Assembly (NCBI GenBank): GCA_002785295.1
Contig: PFMC01000070.1
Span: 1-32,269 of the forward strand
Direction: 5' to 3'
DNA: 32,269 nucleotides
From: Candidatus Komeilibacteria bacterium CG_4_10_14_0_8_um_filter_37_78
GTDB lineage: Bacteria > Patescibacteriota > Patescibacteriia > UBA1558
Shown here: one piece after another, positions 1 through 9,400 of the stretch
Layout: the number at the start of each line of letters is the position of its first letter
How positions within the stretch are numbered: position 1 is the stretch's first letter
Position numbers and translations under genes: made by a program
The notes under the pieces: generated by a model
What the model saw: the letters and a program-made list of their open reading frames with translations, nothing else
The model's database searches: none
What the model was told of the DNA's origin: nothing

Positions 1-84
1 AACTCCAGACCGAGAAAAAGACTTGGCTGGAAGACCCCTTATGAGGTATTCTATGAAAAGACAGGTGTTGCACTTCGAGTTTGA
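1..84 (+). mobile_element. IS30-type transposase, 3' end only (cut by window edge)
   Basis: Frame 1 is open from base 1 to a TGA at 82-84 and encodes 27 residues. They read NSRPRKRLGWKTPYEV, then FYEKTGVALRV. The order 'RPRK-LGWKTPYEVFY ... VALR' is the classic C-terminal end of IS30-family DDE transposases, which cut and paste or copy insertion sequences. The body of the gene lies outside the window, so intactness cannot be judged. In IS30-type elements the right terminal repeat usually overlaps or closely follows this end, with a core like TTGCACTT. GTTGCACTTCGAGTTTGAA at 67-85 fits that pattern, so the element boundary is probably near 90. The family call rests on the short tail only. Confidence 0.72.
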
Positions 85-101
85 ATGTACCAAAGCTAGT
101 T

Positions 102-130
102 TTGACAAATAAAAAAAATTGTGTTATTAA
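102..130 (+). promoter_or_regulatory. Promoter for rpsU-yqeY
   Basis: TTGACA at 102-107 is followed after 17 bases by TATTAA at 125-130, a perfect -35 and a good -10. It lies just past the probable end of the IS30-type element and about 235 bases before rpsU, which implies a long leader. No other promoter of similar quality is seen before rpsU. Confidence 0.6.
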
Positions 131-149
131 TATAGTATAACCACAAGTC

Positions 150-177
150 AAAAGTTAGAATTTAAAAGTTAGAATTT
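150..177 (+). repeat. 14-bp tandem direct repeat
   Basis: The 14-mer AAAAGTTAGAATTT occurs twice with no gap, at 150-163 and 164-177, in the rpsU leader region. It could be a slippage product or a short binding-site pair. There is no evidence for function. Confidence 0.8.
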
Positions 178-202
178 AACCAATATTATGTATTTTTAAC
201 TT

Positions 203-320
203 TCCCGCCTGCAACGCTTTGTGCAGCGTCTGCATCGCTACCTGCCCACCGCCTGCCTGTCGTTAGGCAGGGTAGACATGGTGTGAAGCATTGTTGGTAT
301 TGGTAGTATTGCTGGCAGGT
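203..320. repeat. GC-rich intergenic patch with CCTGCCT stem-loop
   Basis: This patch is strikingly richer in G and C than its surroundings. It contains a hairpin with CCTGCCT at 252-258, loop GTCGTT and AGGCAGG at 265-271, flanked by further CTACCTGCC-like and GGCAGGGTAG-like arms. Together with the 14-bp repeat it fills the 280-base gap between the IS fragment and rpsU. No ORF with an SD is seen. The sequence resembles the short GC-rich palindromic repeats scattered in some AT-rich genomes, but the copy number elsewhere cannot be seen here. Confidence 0.5.
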
Positions 321-365
321 AAGTTTTTAATTATAAATTAATGTTATAGAAAGGAGGTGTTCACG

Positions 366-611
366 GTGTTAGAGGTAAAACGAAAACAGAGTGAAACCTT
401 TGAAAGTCTACTACGTAGATTTACCAAAAAAACAATCCAAAGTGGAAAATTATTACAAGCTAAAAAAATAAGATTCCATCAAAAACCTAAAACTACTCTC
501 AAGCGGAAAGAGTCAGCTTTAAAGCGTGAAGAATTTAAGAAACAGCGAGAGTATTTAAGAAAGACTGGTAAACTCGATGAATTTTTAGAGAAAATGAAAA
601 AACGAAGATAA
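366..611 (+). CDS. rpsU: 30S ribosomal protein S21
   Basis: Small, very basic protein of the 30S subunit that helps mRNA engagement. The start chosen is GTG 366, giving 81 aa beginning MLEVKRKQSE, because GGAGG at 353-357 sits 8 bases upstream. An upstream in-frame GTG at 357 would overlap that SD. Seen in the protein: the S21 core 'ESLLRRFTKKTIQSGKLLQ', then a Lys/Arg-rich stretch, then a 'KREYLRKTGKL'-like helix (QREYLRKTGKLDEFLEKM), typical of the longer S21 of Patescibacteria. Its TAA at 609-611 overlaps the ATG of yqeY by one base, so the two are co-translated. The strong SD is notable because most large genes in this window lack one. Confidence 0.9.
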   Translation: MLEVKRKQSETFESLLRRFTKKTIQSGKLLQAKKIRFHQKPKTTLKRKESALKREEFKKQREYLRKTGKLDEFLEKMKKRR

Positions 612-1057
612 TGACTTTGTACCAACAAATAGAGGCAGATCGTATGATAGCAATGAAAGCCAGTGATGAGCTGAGGCTGTCCACTTTGCGTATGATTTCA
701 ACGGTTATGAAGAATGCCATGATTGCTAAGAAGGGTGAATTGACCGATGAAGAAGTGCAGAAAATATTGCGGACTGAAGTAAAAAAGAGAAAAGAAGCTC
801 ACGAGGCATTTTTGAAGGCAGACTATCAGGATAAAGCTGCTCAGGAGAAGACTGAAATGGCAATGATCGAAGCTTATTTACCAGCACAAATGTCAGATCA
901 AGATTTAGAGCAGTTGGTTAGCAAGACTTTGCAAGCGGCAAACATGTCAGAGCCTAGTCAATTTGGTCAGGCTATGGGAGTGGTGATGAAAGAACTTGCT
1001 GGACAGGCTGATGGTGCCAAAGTTCAAAGTTTGATTAAGAAAATCCTCAATACTTAG
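611..1057 (+). CDS. GatB/YqeY-domain protein
   Basis: 148-aa soluble protein of the YqeY family, which shares the C-terminal tRNA-interacting helical domain of the GatB amidotransferase subunit. The exact function of stand-alone YqeY is not established. Seen: N-terminal helices with 'LSTLRMISTVMKNAMIAKKGELTDEEV', the family hallmark 'EVKKRKEAHEAF', then 'IEAYLPAQMSDQDLEQLV' and a C-terminal 'GQAMGVVMKELAGQADG'. The length is normal for the family. Its ATG overlaps the rpsU stop (TAATG), and an rpsU-yqeY pair is common across bacteria. It ends with TAG. The next gene starts 55 bases later, so read-through into the surface-protein cluster is possible. Confidence 0.9.
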   Translation: MTLYQQIEADRMIAMKASDELRLSTLRMISTVMKNAMIAKKGELTDEEVQKILRTEVKKRKEAHEAFLKADYQDKAAQEKTEMAMIEAYLPAQMSDQDLEQLVSKTLQAANMSEPSQFGQAMGVVMKELAGQADGAKVQSLIKKILNT

Positions 1058-1071
1058 ATTTTTTTAAGATA

Positions 1072-1089
1072 TTTCCGTTTAGACGGAAA
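1072..1089. other. Short hairpin between yqeY and the surface cluster
   Basis: TTTCCGT (1072-1078), loop TTAG, ACGGAAA (1083-1089) form a 7-bp stem with a tetraloop. The following bases are A-rich rather than T-rich on the plus strand, and the same is true on the minus strand, so this is not a canonical intrinsic terminator. It may be a weak pause or RNA-processing site. Confidence 0.4.
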
Positions 1090-1112
1090 ATACAAAAAAT
1101 AAAAAAATTACC

Positions 1113-3443
1113 ATGCTTGAGTCAGTAAAAATATTTTTATCTAAAAGAAGAATTGCGATCTTATCGATTTATTTTTTGATAGCAATTCTTTTTTTGTTGG
1201 CAGTTCCAGTCTTTGCAGCAGATAGCTTCAATTTAGATGAAACGGGGACAGGACTTGGTTTGACACCGGTAGCTGAGGATTTTAGCATCCGGCAAACAGT
1301 GATCAATATTGTGAAGTACTTGATTGGCTTCATTGGTATCGCTGCTATTGTGATGATCCTTTATGGCGGTGTCAGGTGGATGACAGCGGGTGGTAGTGTT
1401 GATAAAGTGGCTAAAGCAAAGAAGACAATTATTAATGCTGCAATTGGGCTGATGATTTGTATTTTATCTTATGCCATTGTTTATTTTGTAGCTTTTCAGT
1501 TGGGTGATGAAGTTTTTGGTGATGGTTCGGGTGGTGATGGAACAGCACCATACTATTCTGGTGGTTTGGGTGGCGGGGCAATTGCCAGTCATTATCCACC
1601 ACGTGGGGCTGTTGGGGTACCGCGTAATATTAATATAGTAGTTACTTTCCGTGATCTAATAAATCCAGGTTCAATCACTGCCGACACAGTGGAGATTAGA
1701 AACAATACACAAGATAGTGTTAATACTTGGACTAATAGTACGACAGATAATAGAACCTTTGTATTTTTTCCAGATAATGACCTTGGTAGTGATGCTGAGG
1801 ATAATATTTATATAGTTACTTTGAAAAATGGTATTGAAAATTCTGAAGGTGACCTGATCTTTGGTAATCTAGGTTATGAATATACTTGGCAGTTTACTGT
1901 CTCTATAGAAATTGATGTTACGCCACCGACTGTTGTTGGGATTTACCCAGCTGATAATGATGGCACAGCATATCCTCGCAATACAATTGTGCAGATGGTT
2001 TTTAGTGAACCAGTGATTGGTTCTACTGGAACTTTTACAATTCAGGAACCGAACTTTACTAATATCCAGGTTTATGCAGTATGGGGCGTTAACGAAGGTC
2101 TTTATGGTACCTTTGTAGCTTCTAATAATTATCGGACAACAGAATTTATTCCAGCCGCTGTTTGTGGTGAGAATGGTTGTGGTGATGTAATGCATTGTTT
2201 TTTAATGGATAGTATGTGTACTGATATTCCTGATGGAGAAGACTGTATTCATGAACATGGAGTGAGGATCAAGACCGATCTCACGCCAGGTTTTCCTTTT
2301 GAGGGCATTGTAGATATGGCTGGCAATCCGCTAGACGGAGATGAGGATGGAACAGGCGGTGAAGGCACAGAAGATGACAAGACTTGGAGCTTTGATCTTA
2401 TTGATGAGCTTGATCTGACACCACCACAAATTATAGAGAAATCACCTGGCGCTTTTGAGAATAGCGTACCATTAAATAAGCCAGTTAAAGTTACTTTTTC
2501 AGAATTAATGATGTCTAGTACTTTAAATGCAGATAATTTAGCGATTGGCATATTTGGGTTAGAAGACGGAATACCTTATTGGGTGACAAGTGATATAGCA
2601 GAAGTGGATATCGATGGTGATTTAATAGAAACAACAATTGCTAATATTAATCATGATGTTTTTAGCTCTTTCACGGTTCATGAAAATAGAGTGCTGAGTA
2701 GTTGTCAGGATATTAACCAGAATTGTTTGTTAATTATTGAAGATCGTAGTGCTCAAGGAAGGGGATTTATTGCGCCACAATTATTAGAGGGTTTAGTAGG
2801 TCATTGGAACTTTGATGAAGGTGCGGGAATGACAGTTGCTGATTTATCTGGGACAGGAAATGATGGTACATTATATCGATTACAAGAAGATGATTGGGTG
2901 ACCAACAGTACTGGTTCGGCAATTGATTATGATGGAGATAAGGGCTATGTCAATGTCTTACATGATGAAAGTTTGATGTTCGACGGACCATTCTCTGTGT
3001 CATTATGGGTTAAATTAACAACAGATCCTTTATCTTATAAAAATGGTCAGCCGAATTGGGTTCCACAGTTTGTTTCTAAGAGTAGTTGGGGTGCTGATTT
3101 TCGTGTCAGATTTTGGACAGGCGGTAAAATAGCATTTGCTACTTATGGACTGAGTAATTCATCATTAACAACAAAGAATCAAGTATTGTTTCAAGACAAG
3201 TATGTTCATGTGGTTGCTGTTTGGGATGGTGTCAGTAAACTTATTTATATTGATGGTGAGGAGAATGCAAGATTTGATGGTGTGACTGGTCAACTCGCTC
3301 ATCTTGATCACAACCTTGGTATAGGCGCGAATCGGTTTGGTTCAGAATCTTTTCTGGGCCTAATAGATAATGTCCGTATTTATAATAGAGCATTAACTCC
3401 ACAAGAGGTAGGATTATTATATGATATTGAGTTTGTAGAATGA
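1113..3443 (+). CDS. T4SS pilin-like membrane module fused to Ig-like and LamG domains
   Basis: 776 aa. Residues 1-35 form a signal peptide (hydrophobic 14-33, likely cut VFA/AD). Residues 60-130 are a VirB2/TrbC-like two-helix module (helices about 64-86 and 106-128) with the central 'LYGGVRWMTAGG' and 'KAKKTIINAAIGL' typical of Patescibacterial T4SS pilin-like proteins. After a Gly-rich linker come three Big_5-like Ig folds (about 157-265, 268-430, 435-530), recognised by 'TPPTVVGIYP' and 'TPPQIIEKSPG' openings. A cysteine patch lies at 351-378. Residues 558-776 are a LamG/concanavalin-like lectin domain ('GHWNFDEG' to 'DNVRIYNRALTPQEV'). It probably sits in the membrane with a long exposed binding arm. 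No SD is visible. The TGA stop overlaps the next gene's ATG (ATGA). The domain calls are from motifs, and the adhesive role is inferred. Confidence 0.82.
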   Translation: MLESVKIFLSKRRIAILSIYFLIAILFLLAVPVFAADSFNLDETGTGLGLTPVAEDFSIRQTVINIVKYLIGFIGIAAIVMILYGGVRWMTAGGSVDKVAKAKKTIINAAIGLMICILSYAIVYFVAFQLGDEVFGDGSGGDGTAPYYSGGLGGGAIASHYPPRGAVGVPRNINIVVTFRDLINPGSITADTVEIRNNTQDSVNTWTNSTTDNRTFVFFPDNDLGSDAEDNIYIVTLKNGIENSEGDLIFGNLGYEYTWQFTVSIEIDVTPPTVVGIYPADNDGTAYPRNTIVQMVFSEPVIGSTGTFTIQEPNFTNIQVYAVWGVNEGLYGTFVASNNYRTTEFIPAAVCGENGCGDVMHCFLMDSMCTDIPDGEDCIHEHGVRIKTDLTPGFPFEGIVDMAGNPLDGDEDGTGGEGTEDDKTWSFDLIDELDLTPPQIIEKSPGAFENSVPLNKPVKVTFSELMMSSTLNADNLAIGIFGLEDGIPYWVTSDIAEVDIDGDLIETTIANINHDVFSSFTVHENRVLSSCQDINQNCLLIIEDRSAQGRGFIAPQLLEGLVGHWNFDEGAGMTVADLSGTGNDGTLYRLQEDDWVTNSTGSAIDYDGDKGYVNVLHDESLMFDGPFSVSLWVKLTTDPLSYKNGQPNWVPQFVSKSSWGADFRVRFWTGGKIAFATYGLSNSSLTTKNQVLFQDKYVHVVAVWDGVSKLIYIDGEENARFDGVTGQLAHLDHNLGIGANRFGSESFLGLIDNVRIYNRALTPQEVGLLYDIEFVE

Positions 3444-6400
3444 TCAAGAAAATAAACATTGTAGCTTTAATCATTGTCATCGGTATTATAATAATACCAA
3501 GTCTTGTTTTTGGTGCTGACGGGTTTGGTTTAAATGAGACAGGTGAAGGATTAGGCTTTGCGCCGCGTGGTGCTGATTTTAGTATCCGTGGTCTAGTAAT
3601 TGGGATAGTCAAATATTTGATTGGCTTGATTGGCGTCGCTGCCATTGTGATGATCCTTTATGGCGGCGTTCGTTGGATGACAGCTGGCGGTAGTCCAGAC
3701 AAGGTCAATAAAGCAAAAAAAATAATTATCAATGCGGCTATTGGCTTGGCTATTTGTATTGCTGCTTTTGCTATCGTTAGCTTTATTCAGTATCAAGTGA
3801 CAACATGGATTGCACCAGGAGACGATGATGACGATGATGATGGCGATGGGCTATCTGATCCAATAGTTTTTATTATCTCAGATTGGGATCCAGAAGATGG
3901 CGAGGTTAATTTACCTCGTAATCTGAACATTGGCATTGATTTTAATCAGAATATAGACGTAGTAAGTATTAATCTCAATCAGATCACATTAACTCAGACG
4001 GTGGCCGGAGTTGAAGAACCAATTGATTTAGAAATAGAAGATCTTACTATCACAAACCGAAGAATAGAAATAAGGGCGCCGGGTAATTGTGATGAGCCAA
4101 ATATTGATTATTGTTATGATGCTAATGCTGTTATTAGTGTAGTGGTTGGTGCTAATACTATTTTATCAGCTGATGACGGTGAGAGTATTAGTTGTGCTAG
4201 TAGTGAATATAATTGTAATATCTCAATTTCAGTAGGTGAGTTGTTTGATACAGAGCCGCCAACTGTCCAGGTTACTTATCCTATTAATGGTAGTAGTTTT
4301 AGAAATGGGCAAAATTTTGGTTTAGAAGCTCATACTACTGATAATGTTGATGTCACTAATGTGATATTTTATGCTAATGGTTTCAATATGAATGCGCTGG
4401 TTGTTGAAGTACAAGAGAATTCTTGGGCTGCTTCTTGGACTCTTAGCGGTTATCAGGATGGGAATTATATTTGGCTCATAGCTAGGGCGATTGACAGCAG
4501 TGGTAATGAGTCATTATCCAATTTTGTCAGGATTAGACAAATACCAGCTCACTGTGTTGATGGTTTGCAAAACGAAGATGAAACAGGTCTTGATTGTGGC
4601 GGCAGTTGTGGGGCCTGTGAAGGCGAATCTTGTGATACGAATAATAATGAAAATATTTGTGATCCAAATGGTGATTGTGCGGCAGAGCTTTATTGTGATG
4701 AAGTAAATTGTCTTTGTGAAGTCGCCACAATCATTACGAGCATATCTTCAGATAATGGTGCTGTTGGCAATTTGGTCACAATTAACGGCATAAATTTTGG
4801 TGAAGGGGAAGGAGAAATATATTTTAATAATGGTCAAGTGTTGGTGCCAGCACGAATAGCTGAATGTAATGGTGCATGGACGGACACCCAGATTATTGTC
4901 GTGGTACCAGAATTACTGGAAAGTGGGGACCTGGCCGTTATTAGTGTGTACACAGAAGGAGGTAGTGGAGACGATACTGTTAATAGTCGAGGGTGGCAAG
5001 GCGTCTTTGAGGTTAATGATATTTTACGTCCAGGAATTTGTGCAGTAACGCCACCGGAAGGTAGAGCATTTAGTACTATAGTTGTTAGTGGTGAGCAATT
5101 TGGTAATACTACAGATGTACTTGAAGTTGGTGGTTTTAATGCTGCTATAAATGATTGGACTAATACTGATATTGAAGGCACTATTCCTAATATCAATCCA
5201 GGTACAGTTGGCGTGCGTGTCTTAGTAGATGGTGAGTATAGTAATGTGCTTAATTATACAATCGCAGCAGATGATATTAATCCGATCATTGCTTATTTAA
5301 ATCCGGCAGCTGGTCCAGTAGGACAGTATGTGACAATCTATGGAGATAATTTTGGTTATGATGAGAACGCTATCAGTATTACATTTGGTGGTGTAGCAGC
5401 AGACATCTCCTTTCCAACACAGTGTGGTGCATGGGAGATAGATAATAATGAAATTTTAGTTAAAGTACCAAGCAATTTAGCTTTAGACACTGTTAATGTA
5501 GTAGTGACGAGAAATGGTTATCAGAGTGATCCAGTAAACTTTACAGTAAATAATGATCCTTTATTACCAGGGCTTTGTTTATTAGAGCCAAATCATGGAT
5601 TACCAAGTTCAGAGATAAATATTTATGGTGAAGGATTTAGTAATGCTAATGGTCAGGTATTTTTTTATAATAATCGAGAAGCAGTTTTTGATTCATGGAA
5701 TAATACTACAGTCAATACAGCTGTTGTGCCTTTGGAGGCAGTGACTGGACCAGTGCAATTGGAAAATAGCGCTGATGTGATCAGTGGTAATACTTTAAAT
5801 TTTACAGTTGATATTTGTACTGAAAGTAATACTCCTCCAGATAAAGAATGTTGTATTGATGGTAGTATTGCAGACATTGGACAATGTGAAAATAATGGTG
5901 TACCTGGCGTAACAGAAGACACCTGGATGTTTACAACTGGCGTGCCATTTGAAGTAACTGACTGGACACCAACTTGCGATAGTGCCTGTTTGAACGCGGC
6001 AATTCAAGTAAATTTTAGTCATTCTATTTTACCAAGCAGTATATTAAATAATGATTGTGTACAAATTGAATGTTTGTCTGATAGTTGTCCAGATATTGAT
6101 CCAACTATTTCATTGGCAGAGGGAAACCTGGTTATTAATTATGCTGGTGAACTACAAGCTGATTCTCAGTACCGGGTGATTGTGCACACTGGTGAATATA
6201 ATGATGGCCAATGCGTATTAAGTGCTGCCGATGGTTGGCCTTTTGTGAATGTTAATTATGATACTGATGATGATCAAGTAGCAGATAGTTTTGCTTGGGT
6301 TTTTGCCACATCAGATGAGTTCTGTACTTTGGAGAGGGTAGAGGTAGATCCAGAGTTCGTGGAATTTTTATACCAGGATAATGAGGTGGCAGTCTTAGCC

Positions 6401-9400
6401 AAGGGTTATGGTCAACCAGATAGTTGTCAGGCAGAAGGTCAATTGTTAAATGCTTATGATTATGATTGGGATTGGCGGTCAGCAAATGCTAGTTTAGCAA
6501 CTCTGACTCAGAGAAATGAAAATTTTGATGACAAAATAGATCCGATTGCTGATGTTTATCCTTTTTTCAATGAAGCGACTGGCCGCACCTTTGGGGATAC
6601 TCAGATTATAACTGAGACGACTAATGAAGAAGGATATCAAGTAACTAATAATATGGATGTCAGCGTTGATCTTGATGTGCCGATTATTACTGAAATAGAT
6701 CCAATAACAGTATTTTTGAATCCAGAAGTAGTTACCTATACAACAATAGATGGTGTGAACTTTGGTGATCCGCAAGGTAGTAGCTATGTTATGGTAGGGA
6801 ATCAAATTGCTACTATTGCTGGTTGCCAAGGGGCGTGGAGTAATAATCAAATTGTCATTGAAGTACCTGCTGGTACTAGCACTGGTGATAAAATAAGAGT
6901 GATCAAAGCTAGGGGAGAGGATGAATCAGATGATGTCTTGGGTGTATTAGAGGATGAAGATGATTTGACTGTTATTTTGTGTAGTATTAATCCAAGCTAT
7001 GGACAAGGCAATACAGCAATTACTTTGCATGGTTATAATTTTGGTGATACGCAGATTGATAGTCGCGTTATTTTTAACGATGACGAAGCGCATTATAAAT
7101 ACGCAACAGTTAATTTATGGGCCAATGAACGTATTGTAGGATTTGTTCCTAGTAATATAGCTATTCGCCAAGAACCAATAGTTGTCTTTGTGAATGTTTT
7201 GGACAATGAAAATGGATTAGATGTTAATTCCAATCCAGTTAATTTTGACATCGCTCCACATATTGACTATATTAGCCCAAACAATGGTCCAATTGGACAG
7301 TATGTTACTATTTATGGTCGTAATTTTGGTGATCAGTCAGGGATTGTCAATTTGGGTAATACAGCAATGACTGCTACACCAGATTTCTGTGGCGATACTT
7401 GGACTAATAATGTGATTGTGCGAGTAGTGCCAGCTGGTTTAAGTTTAAGTGATTATGAGTTGGCTGTTACTACTAGTACGGGTTTAACTTCGAATGCTGT
7501 TAACTTTGTTTTGAATAATAATGTGCCAGGACCAAATTTATGCTTATTAGAACCTGATAACGGTGATACGGACGATAATATAGTGTTGAGTGGTGATAAT
7601 TTTGGTGCTGATTCAGATTTGATCCAACCTCTGGTCAGTGGTGCCAATCTTTGCGAGGTTGATGATACTAGTTTTAGTAATACTAATATTAGTGGTCCAA
7701 TTACAGCAGGAGTGAGAAGTGGTGAAGCTGTAGTTAGAAAATCTTATATTATTAGCCATGAATGTAATGGCTTTCATATTGGAAACTGGTGCCCCTTTGG
7801 TTATACTGATGTTTATGGCTATTTATTTAGTAATAGTTTACCGTTTAGTAAATTGAATAGTAGTAGTGGGGGGGAGGGGTGTAGTAATTTACCAAACACT
7901 TGTGTACCTGATTCTAATATTTGTGAAGAAGGGTTGATTTGTAATGATAGTTGTGTTTGCGTATCAGATGATGGTTCAAATGGACAGTGTGGTGATGGTA
8001 ATATAGATGCAGATGAGCAATGTGAAAATAATCCACCAAATAATATAGATGGCGATGGCTGCAGCGCTACTTGTCAGAATGAATTTGATGATTTGGTGTG
8101 CGGTGATTGGATTATTCAAGTGCTTAATAGTGATGGAGTTAATGAGGAGTGTGATGATGGTAATAATATTGATAATGATGGTTGTAGTGCAACTTGCCAA
8201 AACGAAAATGACGATAATATTGTGGTGCCAGTAGGCGCTTCACAGTGTGGTAATGGCACACTAGATGGTGGAGAGCTGTGTGATTTTGATACTGATGGTA
8301 CTGTTTTATGGTCAGACGGAGAACCGCTTTGTACAGATTTGGGATTGTATCAGGGTGGTTCTGTTGGTTGTGATCCTAGTGATTGTAGCTATGATACAGC
8401 AATGTGTATTTATGGTTCACCTAGTAGCGGAGTTTGTGTTAATACTGAGGCGTCTGTGACTTTTGAAGGTTTTATGGATAGTACAACTTTTGTTTATGGG
8501 ACTGATGACAGCGTACAATTAGAGAGCTTTGATGATGAAGCTTGTAGTGCAGGTTGTTTAGTATCAGCAACACTTGATTTTGAAATTTCTGGTGAGCAGC
8601 CATTCAGTTTTAGGAAACTATATATTATGCCAATTGATTTCTTAGATCCAAATACTGATTATCAAGTTACTTTAATTGGTGGTGATGCTGGAATATTATC
8701 AATTGAGGGTAATCAGTTAGACAGTGATTTTATTTGGTCATTTGATACTGGCAGTTCATACTGTACAATTAGTCGAGTCGAGATTGCGCCAGCTAGTTAT
8801 CAATTCAATTCTTATAACGATGAGCAACCATTTATTGCTAATGTTTACGATCAGAATAATAATTCTTTGCATGGTAGTTGGATCGATTATGTTTGGGTTG
8901 AGAATGAGCCAAACAATAGTAATAAGCTTGATATTTATGGCGCAAACTCAAAAGAGTCTAGCATTTCTGTGTTTAATGATTCTATTAGTGGTCACACCTT
9001 CCTCAATGTAAATGTCAGTAGCGAGGTTGATGGCATTAGCTATGGATCAGCGTCAGATCAAGCGAGGATTGATATTGTTGTTTGTGATGAACCGGTTGAA
9101 TATACAAATGCAACTTATAATTTTAGAACTTGGTATTGCCGAGATGGTAGTGGTGATGAATTGTTACCAGAATTGGACCCACATGAATCGAATAATTTGG
9201 GAGATAATATTTTGTATGATGTTTTGTATACTCAAGATGGTAGTGTTGATGGTATCGGGTTGAGAATTTATACCAACTTCTATCATTATGATCCATTATT
9301 ATGGTATCAAGAAAATATAGATATTATGGGTAGTCCGGCAGCTACTAGTATTGATGGCTATGAAGCGATTCAAGAAGGCCGGTCTACTTATATTAACGCT

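Noticed and set aside
1072-1089. Terminator after yqeY
   Set aside because: The hairpin is followed by an A-rich sequence on both strands rather than T; kept only as a short hairpin.
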